Below are positions 13,556 to 26,300 of a DNA stretch of 36,000 nucleotides, one piece after another. Origin of the DNA: Glandiceps talaboti (taxonomy: Eukaryota; Hemichordata; Enteropneusta; Spengelidae); the NCBI RefSeq assembly GCF_964340395.1, contig NC_135551.1:26728380-26764379 (forward strand), in the 5' to 3' direction. Position 1 is the stretch's first letter; every line of letters starts with the position of its first letter. The translations under genes and the position numbers were made by a program. The notes beneath the pieces were generated by a model. It worked only from the letters and a program-made list of their open reading frames with translations, was not told the DNA's origin and did not search any database.

Positions 13556-16500
13556 ATCCTGTACATGTACATGTATATGGTTGTGTTCAGACTCACACAT
13601 GCTTGTATGTCTGTGCACACCAGCCATATACGGTATGATTCCACTAGCTAGATATAGCAAACAAATTGAAACCTTTCAGTATGTGTGAAAGCTGGAAGTG
13701 ATACAAAACAAAAAATAAGTATAGCTCAGTCAACTAACTCTCAACTTTCCATCCAAATCTCTAAAACTGTCCTTATACTTGGGGGCTGAGATAAGAAATC
13801 CACCATTTCTAGAATGTGATTTTGTCACTTCACAATGTTAAAAGTAAATTAATGTCTTTCATATTTTGTTTGCAAATTGCAAATTTTACAACCAACAGGA
13901 CAGTATACAGAAGATCCTGTTTCATTTACACATCCACATGTGTAAAGCACACCATGTTTATGAGAAGAGAAGAGCACTGTTGATGTATCGTCTGTTTACA
14001 GTACTACTACTCAATGAACTACATGATGGATTGGGATCAGCTTGGGCATTTGTACTCAAAGATACCATCCATACACTTGTACATTTCATGGACCATGTCA
14101 CCAACTGTACAGAGCTCGTATATATCTGTATAGATCTCTTACATACTGTCTCTGACACAGCTGTTAAATGCTGTTCTGAGGTGAGTATGTCATCTGATCA
14201 ACTGTAGACATTCATCGATCTATATATAGATGAGTAGACATGATCAACTATAGACAATTCAGTTTAGATTTTGTGTGTAGTGATGAGTAGACCTGGTTAG
14301 CAATAGATGTGCATAGAGGTGAATATAGATCTGACCATTTGTAGACCTACATAGATCTATATACATGCATACTATTTAGGTGAGTACAGACTTGGTCATC
14401 AGTTATAGACATGCATAATTAAAAAATATTTTGTATAGAGACACTGCTGTCTACATAGATCTATACACATGCATAGATGAATATAGACTTGATCATCAGT
14501 TATAGACATGCATAGATATTTTTGTATAGAGACACTGCTATTTAATGTTGTTCTGAGGTGAGTGTGTGTCTGATCATCTTCACACATCTATGAAGGTGAA
14601 TAGACCTTGTCAACTGTAGACAGATGCATACATTGGTCTGCACTGCAGTCAAGCTACTACTAGACTCTCATTCTATTCTGCTTATTTTAAAAGTGACCTA
14701 TTGTTGCCACTGAGGGCGCCATCTATTCTGTGCCCAGAGAGGTAGATGTGATCACATTGCAGGTTCATTCGATATTTGACAACTTCCCAATGTGCAGATC
14801 TTACTAAATTGAAATAGGTCTTACTACAAGACTGACATCTGTATGAGTGGATCTCATATATACACCGGTAGTCACAATAAATTCAGTACATGATCGCAGT
14901 AACTGAGTTTGTTGCATTATTGCCTGTCGGCAACAGTTCTCTGTCATTCTAAAAAAACAAATAGACTGTCACATTCATTCCCACTATTCTGACAATACTA
15001 TTATCTATAACAGGGTTATGATTCTTATTTCTTGCAGGAGTTTGGTAAACATCTAAATGTGATTATTACAGCGTTGATACCACATACAGATAAAGATACA
15101 AATATTAGTAGACAGGTAAGAGAGCAACATGTCTTTATTTTTATACAATATACAGAATAGTATCAATTTATTCCTCTGTTAATACTACTTTACATTTCAA
15201 AATTCAAAATTCTATTCATTAATTCAGAATATTGAGAAAAATGAAAGTCATCATCAGTGAAACCAAACTTTATGGAGCAAAGTAGTACTGAGTACATAAT
15301 TATTATACATTGCTGTAACATATTGAGTTGTTGCATAGAAATATTTCCCAATCTATTTAATTGCAATATGTCATGATTTCAAGCCACCTAGCTCCTCAAA
15401 AAAATTGACAGATTGGAGTTATTGGTCTCCCTAACCCATTCAGCGTTGCTATCTGTTCGTCCTAAATATTCTGCTGGAATAAACATAACTTCACATATCA
15501 TGTTTTTCTTTAAGTATATTTTTGGATTGTATATTTGAAATATAACGTAATACCCAAGACTTTGTCGAAATTTAAAAGCCCCAGATTTCAATCCCAGGTT
15601 CTAGCAGAGTGGTTCGCAGTGGCACATGATGAAACAAAAAATAATACATCAACTTTTGCTTGTATAATTCTGTAGGCTGTAAGTCTGGTAGATTTTCTAC
15701 TGGTAGAGAATGAAGACAAACTAAGTTTAGCCATAGAGGAGTTAGACCCACTGCCAGACACCATTGTGTTTACTGATGCCAGAAGAGTACAGACCAATGT
15801 CAAGTACAAAGGAGGGGACTTTGACTTGTTACAAGTAAGTGTCAAAGACTACATTGTAGAACAGTGGACCAACTGTACAGTAAATGCACATTTGTTGCCA
15901 TGCTAGGGAGTCAAGTTAGGTTACCCCATTTGTCTTCATCATCTCACGGCGTTACGTTAACCACATTTTTGGCTGAATCAATAAAGTTTACTAAATTTGT
16001 TGTAATTCTTAAACTACTTGTCTTTCCAACATTGTTCTTACTTTTTATGTGTCATACTGTGCTACTCAGAAGTATTGCTGTCGAGATTTAAAAAATGGTC
16101 AGACAAAACAACAAAATTCAAAATTTTCCTGTCTGTCCATTTTACCTAAATTCAAAATACAAAGAAAGAAAGTTTTGTTAGTTGAAAATATGTTTGTTTG
16201 GGGATTATTTCTATTTTCATCTAGTTTGTGAATTTGCTGACACAAATCAAAGTAGTCAGAACACAGCAATAAAGCGTTTTACAAATCTGCATGTTCAAAG
16301 TTTGTTCACAGAATGTTTGTGATAGGATTGGGGCAGGTAATTTTCAACTATAGTCCGTGTCAAACAGTATCCTATAAATGCAAATATATGTTTTACTATG
16401 CAGTGTTCATAAAATATTTAAAACATTGCAGAATAACACTATCACAAAGTCCATTGCGCGATAACAGTCAATCATTATGAATTATTTGATAATCATCCAC

Positions 16501-16893
16501 ATTCATCAGAATTTTGTACAAGTTATGAATAAATGATTTCACAAACTGGTAAAAAGATATTGACATTGACATTGACATCCAGTGCTTGCTGTAGGCTTAT
16601 CAGATATTCACACCTACCTGTATGAGCCATTGACTCTAGTTAGTCATTGTCATGGCCACCCAAGGTGACTGACAAGAAGTTGTTATGCCTGGGTGTCACA
16701 TCAGGAACTGACCCTAAAATGAAAATGAAAAATTTAAACTTTCAGTATTTAGCACAACCATATGAAGGTTTGACTCAGTCTGTTATACATGCATGCAGCA
16801 AAAGTGTGTATGTGTGTATGTGTACATGTATGTGTGTACATGTGTGTACATGTGTGTGTGCGTATGAATGCCCATGGGTGTGTGTGTGTATGT

Positions 16894-16937
<44 letters not shown>

Positions 16938-19900
16938 TAACTAATATTGGTATAAGAAGGGATGTATGATCATGTTGATAGATATATACAACATCTTTTT
17001 ATATAAGCGATGATATTACTAACATTTATGAGATTTATGAGAATATTCTTGAAGTTGAAATGACCTCTGATGTCTCCGACATGTTGTCAGTACAACATAA
17101 ATAATAATATTATAACCAGTGTCTGATGTTGATGAATTGTCATTTCAATGAATCAGTATAGACTTTCTGTTTCTGTTGACATGGTAACAGTCTGTCATTT
17201 TGACAACATCAGAAGCATGCACGGTGAAAAGGAGAAGCAAATTGAGGATATCTTCTCTGTTTAAACTGACTTCAACTTGAAGACATATAAGACTATTGTA
17301 ATCCAACCTATCGTTTACTGAGATTGATGCAAACTAATTATATTGTTCTTCAATGTGGTAGATTACACAAGTGGGTGAAAGCGGTCCCTCTGTTGTGTGA
17401 ATCTAATCACCCTGTGATTAAGATAGTGTAAACATTGGAAGTACTGAAACAGTACACTGTAAGTTCATGAAACTTGGTCAATAAAACTCTGTGACGCCTC
17501 CCTACTGAGACTATAGTATAATTAAGCCAACGTCACTTTGAATAACTTATCACTTTTGTATCAAAAGTTGTCAGAGTAATTTTCATTTGTTTATTTCTTT
17601 AATAGTAAAATGAAGGCTCAATTTTCAGTCTAATAGTAATATAAAGGATTCCTCTTACCTTCGCCATCCTCAGCCAGTAAGCCAGCAGTGTCTTCTACAT
17701 TGCCATGGTTTCCATGGTACTGTAAAAAATATTATCAAAAATATAATTCATCAATCTAGTATTTCAAATTTTGGGAAACTGCCAATGCAACCATGATTCA
17801 TTAAAAATTATTGGGTAGCTCAGTTGTGTTTTTGAAAGAATCTTTGTCAATTAGCAAACTTGAAGATATTCTGACAGGCATTTGATAGACCCATTATCGT
17901 CAGTCAGCATTTTGTACAACTGTACATATATAAAGAAGTAAAACAATTTCATCAAGAAAATGTTTCAGTTGCAGCCAGTGTATCTTTAAATGATGTTAAA
18001 GAGTTTGTCAATTTAATCATCGATAGCAATACATCTATGTGTATGTATATGTATGTGTGTGAGTATGATGGGTGAAAGGGTGGGTGGGTGAATGGATCGA
18101 TAGCAATACATCTATGTGTATGTATATGTATGTGTGTGAGTATGATGGGTGCATGAAAGGGTGGGTGGGTGAATGGATGGATGGATGGATGGATGTATGG
18201 ATGGTTGGTTGGTTGGTTGGTAGGTTGGATGGATAGATGGATTGGATGTATGTATGTATGTATGTATGTATGGATGGATGGATGGATGGATGGATGGATG
18301 GATGGATGGATGGATTGTTGGATGGATGGATGGTTGGTTGGTTGGTTGGTAGGTAGTTAGGTTGGATGGATGGATAGATAGATGGATGGATGGATGGATG
18401 GATGGATTGGATGTATGTATGTATGGATGGATGGATTGTTGGTTGGATGGATGGATGGTTGGTTGGTTCAATGAATGGTTGGATGGGTGGATGGGTGGGT
18501 GGTTGGTTGGTTGGTTTGTTGATTAGTTGATTGGTTGGTTGGATGGATGGATGGATGGATGGACAGACAGGCAGACGGATTGATGTGAATAGACGGATGG
18601 AAGAACATAGTGCAAATCCCTAGTTGGGCCAAAAAAGTAAGCATATCATGAGGTTTTGATAAATTCATTAGTATTAAAAGGTGATTTACCTGGCTCTGGT
18701 AACAACTATCTCTGTTACCTGCAAAAGGAAAGCAAACTTTATGGTAATGACAAATACTATACTATATTAGAATTGATGAAATAATGGACTGTGCATGTGA
18801 CACTATATGCAACAAGATGTCAGCTCATTCATGATTATATAAAGTATTACACATTCACTGTATTTGCAACTGTGACTTTAGTATCCCATAGAGCTCAATA
18901 CATTCAATACAATACCATACTAGATTAAGATAACCCAATTAAGATTCAAAATAAATTTCATTTTAATTGGTGTGTGAGCTTTATCGTTTAACACCTACAC
19001 AGGATAGTGCAGATTACTGTTCACTGGCTCTGTTTGATACAACCCATCTTCTGACCACAAGGGGCAGACAAGGTGGCATGGAGCAGCTATACATTAACAA
19101 GTCAAGATGAATACAACCATGCAGAAACCAATACACATTGTACACTTTCTCTAAGATAGCAAGATTACAATTTCTTGCTACATTTTAAGTCTGAATGAAA
19201 TAAACCATTGAAACGTACCGCAACTAGGTACACACACAGGTGCCAATGTTTTAATGTCTGCATGGTGGCACATCATTAGTTCATAGAGAAACATTTCCAT
19301 AAGAAACTACATTCATTCAATCCTGTACAGTTCATTATTGGATTCTGTGTGGTTGTATTAAACAGAGTCGGTGAACAGTAACCTGCAGTGCGCTGTAGCA
19401 GTACTCATTTCAAATAGATTTACTTATTCAAAATGTTTAAAGACAGACATATCATGAATGACAAGGTGTGTTCAATTACTGTCAAAATAAAGATAACCTT
19501 ACCTTCTATGTAGTGTGATGAGGATATAACACAGCTGGATTCTTGTTTTTCCCCACCACTGTGCATATGTGAATCCGGCTACAGATAGATAGAGTGATTG
19601 GTTAAAATTGTTGTGTTTTCCAAATCAGTGTATCTGCACACGTCTACACTTTTCATCATATTTCATGTACTTTTATTTCACAATCACAATAAAGCTTTTG
19701 TTATATACCAGTCATCTCTTGCATGCCAACCTTTTGTTATTTGCACTATAGTGAAATACCAAAATCATTATTGAATATGGAATGCAAATGAATTTGCGTG
19801 TATTCCATGCGCATACTAGTAAGATCTCAGTCGTAATTTGTTGATTTTTTTATAATCTTTCAAGAATTATTGTTTTGTACTGGGTCTAAAGAATTACTTG

Positions 19901-22900
19901 CCTTTGTGTTGTTACTAGTACTCTCTTGAAATCTGCTCATGTTGTACTCTGACAAATTCCCAGGGTTCTGTTCCTGTGATACGATCCCTTGATGCTGAAA
20001 ATATATTTTGAAATATTAGAACCAGAAAGTCTTAATATTTCACCAATGTGATTGTCAATATTTGATCAAATGTACAGTGATATATATGTAGTACTGCAAT
20101 GCAAATGAGCACACAGTTATAGTTTTTTTAATTTTGAAGAGAGATAATGTAGAACTTTTTTGCAGAGTATAAAATAGTACTAAGTCTAAATTACATTACC
20201 TTTTTCTTGTAAAGATTTTCTAAAAATCTGCTCCACTCGTACTCCACCAAACTCCCAGGGGTTGGTTCCCAAAATATCAACCTGTTTAGCTGAAATTACA
20301 TAATTTATTAACTAAAATTAGAACCAGAAAGTCATTGATTTTTTCACCAGTTGTCAGCATTGAAGAATTTCATCATAAAATGTACTGTAATGCAAATGTA
20401 AAACACACAACTTTAATTTTATCATAGGTGTGCAGTGAAAAGACACTCTGTCTATTAGGCATTGCAGTAGTTATAAAAATGTGAAACAAGCAAAATTCAT
20501 CATAGTTTTAAAATGTTGTAACTTCAGTGTTAACAGTTAAACAAAGTTTTTTCTGTTTGTGTCTTATTTCAGTATACACATTTTCCTTCTGAGACATCCA
20601 GCAAAATCTTATTTGTTAATGTGAAGTCTGAAACCTTCATTGTATGGCATTTGTTTTCTTTTAATTTTGTATATTCCATATAACACTATGTTGCCCCTGA
20701 CAACCGACCACTGTGACCTAGATGTGAATGTGACTGTATAATATAAGAGTTGAGGATGAATATCACTTAAAGTCATCACCTCAAAGGGAGGCTTGGTATT
20801 TGTAAGAAATACAACTTGGTGTTCATGTTAATAAATGCCCAAAATATATACCAGTATCTTGTGGTAACATTTGTTGTCACGATACTCACTCATTGTCCAC
20901 TAACTTATGATAACACTTATTTACTTTGAATCAGATGAAATATTTATATAACTCACATTTCCCTGTAAAGGGTATTCTGATGGTCCTTCTGCACCTTCCT
21001 TGGTTTCTTGGTTTCGGACACTATCAGGTCCTTGAGTAGAGTTGTTATTATCTGTCACGTTGAACAATTCACAGTCGACAGCTTTAACTAAAACGGAAAA
21101 TAGCCTTGTTCAAGGTACTTGTTATCATTGTGAGTGGGAGTATGTATCCTGTGAATGACCTTTTACCGTTGCTCCCTTCTGGTTGCCACTATCAATCTTT
21201 AAAAGTCAAGTCTACATTTAACAACAGTTTCTTTCCAAACCCAGTTCAGACACTTTGATTGAATAGTTTTAACAGTTTTACATTTATCACATGTCACTTG
21301 TTTTAATCTTGTGTTTGTGTTGTGCAATGTAAATTGTTTATATTAAAGTACTTTATGTAAACAGTACTTTCATAATGTATTTTTAAGGGCAATTAATATT
21401 ATTATGATAAACTTCCTACACATCTTAAATTAAACTTTTTCATTCTGACTTGTGAATTAGTGTATGAGTTTGATATAAGAGGAGTAAAATGGTCTGGTAA
21501 CACTCATGCCTTAAAAAATAATATACATCATATTGTCAAGAAATCATGCAATTTTAACTCAGGGGGACTAAGCCCCCCTCTTCTTCAGTGGGTCACTGAG
21601 TACTTTCAAACTAAATACAGTAGCGCAGGTATTGCCATGTTACATTGTTTATACCATGCAATGAAAAGATACACAGAAAGTCTGAAAACAGCATTTTGAC
21701 ATCAAATTCACTCATTAGTAATATCTTGGCCTTCATTGCTCTAAGAATGAAATGCATTTACCATCCTGTATAATTTCATTTGAATTACTACAAATAATAC
21801 CAAGGAGGTATGTAAGACCAAGTTGTTGTTGCTTTGTTTGTTTGTGTGTTTGTTTGTTTGTTTTTTAGACTTTTGTCTGCTGTTTGTTTGTAGATTACAG
21901 ATACTAAAAATAGCAGAGCTTATGATGTAAATATAAGTCAGCCATACCGGAAAATTTTGTCACTTGACCTGAGTTGACTTGTCATACTCAAAGTACATGG
22001 TGTGAATTTCAAAGTGATACAAGTATAAAGTTTGATATTTGTTTTGATCTCAGAAATATTTTAAATAGCATCATCACTATGATAAGTTCAATCACTGCGC
22101 ATGCAGTAGCATGGAGTCTTGTTCTGTTTTCTTGTTTTTTTATCATGAAAAATTCACAAAAAACCAGCAATCACTTTACAGAAAGTATAGACTTGTGTCC
22201 TGTTGATTTTGTTTTTATATCACTTTCATTAAAGACCCATGGCAACATTTACCTAAAACTGTTTTAGAAATCTCACACATAACATCGCATGTTAGACTTT
22301 GGACTGACTATTAATATCTCAGTCAATAAAGTGACACCATTTCCTTTCGGTTGTTTATTTTGAATACAAACAAGGTCATCATTGATTGTCAAATAATTAT
22401 AAAATATCTAATATGCTCTTCATTGGCATTATGTCAAACCTGCAGGTATAGAGTTGCTAAAGAGTTCATTTGCATAATCTGGAAAAGTTAGCAACTGTTG
22501 TCAAATTAGTCTGTTTCTTAATTATACAATCATGTGCCATCCCATGTTATCTTACCTTTGTTGTGGTCTAGTGCAAAATTAAGTTATATATACCAGTCCT
22601 GTAGTTGTATTCAGAGTTAAATAAAGGAATGCTGCATAACATTGGAGTCCGAAGTAAAATGTGCATAGTAAAGATGCATGATATTAAGCTGTATATTGAT
22701 AGAACACTCACCAACACAGTGAACAGCAATGCCGGTACCAACACTCACAAACCCAGTTAACAGCTATGCCTGTACCAACACTCACAAACCCAGTTAATAC
22801 TAATAGCGATGCTGGTATGTTGAAATTCCACAGAATAGTGCTTTCATTTACTGTTATTTAGGAGACTAGCTACCAAGCCCTTGTGCAAAACTGAAAAAGG

Positions 22901-23280
22901 AAACTGAGAATAGCAGTCACGCGAGGTCCGGAAACAAATTACGAGTGTCGTGGGGTTGTGGAATGACATGCAATGACCAATGGGATTTGTTTTTATTTTC
23001 ATTAGGAGGGGGCGGGCAAACACTTCTCAGTATTTAGTTTGATGATTGATAGTTTAGTTTCTATGGTACCGGTAGTTTACAAGAGGGTGACTCAGTTTGT
23101 ATTCAGACCTGTAATATATATTCAGTATTTGAAGTAATCATTTCATTACTGTTTTGTTGATAATATCTTCATGTGGATGAAGAGATTATCTCTAGTCTTT
23201 TTTTTTGTGAACTTTATTTGCATTTTTAAGGTGTTGATAGTGTGTGTCTGTTTGTTTATGTTTGTATGTATGTGTTTTCA

Positions 23281-23311
<31 letters not shown>

Positions 23312-23313
23312 GG

Positions 23314-23367
<54 letters not shown>

Positions 23368-26300
23368 ATCTGCATGTGTGTACACCTACTTTAAAATGTG
23401 TGTTTGACCTGTACATTTGTGGCTGGGTCTGACCGATGATTAATATAGGGCGTGTGCTATGTGTACCGTACTTTGACCAATACCTTTTTATCACAATTAT
23501 TAGTAATACTAAGAGATATCTTTACACACCAGAACTTGAAAACTTTTTTAGGATTTTCCAGTGATTAAATATTGTACATTTTGGTAGGTTCTGTACAATT
23601 TATTGATAATTTGACCCTAACAACGTGGATGAGGACTGGTTAATAATTTGGCTTTTTAATATACAAAACAATTTTATCATGGCTTCCTACTTGAAAAATC
23701 AATGTGAAACAGCATAAACTAAGTCTGTGTTTGTAACTCAATACATTGCAAAAAGGTATTTATAAAGTGTGTAAAAAGTTTACTGTACATACTATAACAA
23801 ACATTTTCTGCATGTTTTGATCAATCTTTTGCAATGTATTGAGTTACAAACAAGGACTTGGTCTATGTTGTTTCACACTGATTTTTCAAGTAGGACACCA
23901 TGATAAAATTGTTTTATAAATTAAAAAATCCAAAATAAATACCCAATCTTCACTGGTCACTTTAATCATTGTTAATACAATGATTTTTTTTTTTTTTACA
24001 TCTATCAGACTGGTGTATTATAACATGAAATAGTGTGTATGCAAGACTACATCTTTTTCCTGTCATTCCAACCTCCAGAGAGTGTATATCTTGGCACCAA
24101 GTCTATTGTACGAGGCAGCATATCAGTTTTATTATCTTTGTTGACTAAATTTTCCATTTTGTATACTGAGTCACCTTTATAGTAGTCTTGATGCCAACAT
24201 GGTCTGTAGCAAAACCACATCTGTTCAAAGTCCCTCAATCAGCACAAAAAATTGTTCATCCAATCAATGAACCCCAACTGTTATAGTGAGGTAAACAGTG
24301 TATAAGTAGCGTACTGAACTGACAAATATACCATATTTAGGACATTACATACAAAAAAATGATTTAACTAACTATGGAACAAGAAAAACTGTAGTTCCAA
24401 GTGCAAGGTTACTTTGAAGGAATGAATTGTTTGAGTCAAGGGCCGTTATCAGCTGTTACAACTTTTATAATCCTATTACAGTTGACATTGCAAAGAGATT
24501 TAGAGATTGTCAACAACCCAACTTGCCTATTGATGAACTCAGTGTTATCCATAGTTTGGTTTTACCAAGGCGTTTCCAACATGGTGACATATGACCTTTA
24601 AATGCTGAAGGTCATTAGGACAGAGGTCTAGATATTGTACATGTAGGTCCCAGTACAGATAAGCAAACACATCACTGATTTGTCTGGAAAAACTCTGTAT
24701 AAAGGTTAACTATTATTTTCTGTAGGAAATTCATCAATTCTTGAGAGTTGGTCAGATCTGTGAGACTTCCAATAGACTGGAGGGACTGAGACATCTCAGG
24801 AAAAAATTAGCAGAGAAGAAAGATGAACTGGCTATCTTGGTTTTCCAGTGTGAAGGTAAGGTCAATGCTTGTTAAAACCTGTAAATTATTACCAATAAAA
24901 TTATCAGTTGTATATTGTTTTGATTATGGATATATGACTGGTGCACTTCAACAAAGTCATTTCAACAAATTGTGATTCAGAAGTTTTATAAAGTCTATTT
25001 AATTTATAACGTTCATTTGCAAAAAAAATTATACCCCTTTTGACTTTGACTTGTACATAAATAACCTAAGTCACTTTTAACATTGAACAGGTAGTTCTTC
25101 TTTTTTTTTTCTTCTTTTTTTTATTCAAGTTTTGAAAAAAAAAAAGAACAAGAACAAAACAAAGCAACAGGTGGTTCTTTGCATTTACCTGGATGTGCAA
25201 ATCGGCTAAACTTCTTCAATACATAGAATAGTAGAGTTAAGAATCTATACACTCATTAAATATACACCTAACTGCATAGTTACAGTATGGTCGGTTAATG
25301 GTAATCTGAGGACATTTTTGGGACAAATGTCCGTTATTTTCACGAAGGACAAAATGCTGAATTGGATGATCGCCCCCAAAACAAAACAAAAAAAAAGTAA
25401 TTGTGATAAAGTTAACTTCTTTGAATCTAGTTTTGAAGTGGCTATAAACCTTTCTTATCTGAAATTCTCAGACGTCATATTGATATAAAAAAAAATAGAG
25501 TCAAGTATCAATTTCTATTCAACTAAAACACAAAGTCTTAGACATACATGTAGTAGCATCACATCATGCGTATGTTGACTAGTTTATCTACAGTGTCATT
25601 ATGATTGTAACAAGTTTGCAGATATTTCTATTGATTGCTAAAAAGTAAGTTTGTAGATACTTGTCTTATTAACAAAAATAAAAGACGTATAGTTGGAACA
25701 ATGGGGACCAAGAGTAGTAAAACTATTTACATCAATCGATACTTCTAGTCAAAATTATCGTGATCATTTTCAGAAAATCCTACAGAGAGTGCCCTCATTC
25801 AACTCATTTGTGAGCTGATATACATCATCCAACTTAGTAACCATGGTAATAGTTGTCATGGAAACCAGAAGGCCATAGAAGCGGAAGCGGGGCGATGTCT
25901 AGGAGAGATAGGAGCTGCCCAGCTGTCAACCATTGCATTGAAATACAATGATGACAATAAAAGTTACAACACTGCCCTCAACGTGTACAAGAATAATGAG
26001 AAGATGAAGCGAAATAGTATTATCATTCATTTATTGAAAGATTATCTCATAGATCCAAGGTATGTGTACACGTATGTTTCAGGTAAATAATATAAGGTAT
26101 GTATACATGTATGTTTCAGGTAAATAATATAAGGTATGTATACACAATGTTTCAGGTAAATAATATAAGGTATGTATACACAATGTTCAGGTAAATAATA
26201 TAATGTATGTGTACACGTATGTTTCAGGTAAATAATATAAGGTATGTATACACATATGTTTCAGGTAAATAATATAATGTATGTATACACGTATGTTTCA

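Larger units (their letters stand above)
15835..24725 (+). other. Longest ATM intron (8.9 kb), host of an antisense gene
   Basis: Exons on either side join in phase 0 and continue the ATM alignment (FDLLQ|EIHQFL), so the whole stretch is one intron. On the - strand it contains a multi-exon gene (16640-22712) with promoter-like sequence near 23 kb, plus microsatellites and two foldback elements. Stretches 15835-16639, 21088-22711 and 24000-24725 contain nothing else I can recognise. Confidence 0.8.

Noticed and set aside
18112-18668. Open frames of Ile-His-Pro-Ser and Trp-Met-Asp-Gly repeats
   Set aside because: They come from the GGAT/GGTT tetranucleotide array; no gene features.
21460-22267. 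Two + strand open frames of 79 and 97 codons
   Set aside because: No family resemblance, no splice or promoter context; chance frames in intron.
22557-22605. Small - strand exon ending at a GTAAGA donor
   Set aside because: The donor looks good, but all three frames of the only acceptor-bounded exon contain stops; kept only as possible 5' UTR.
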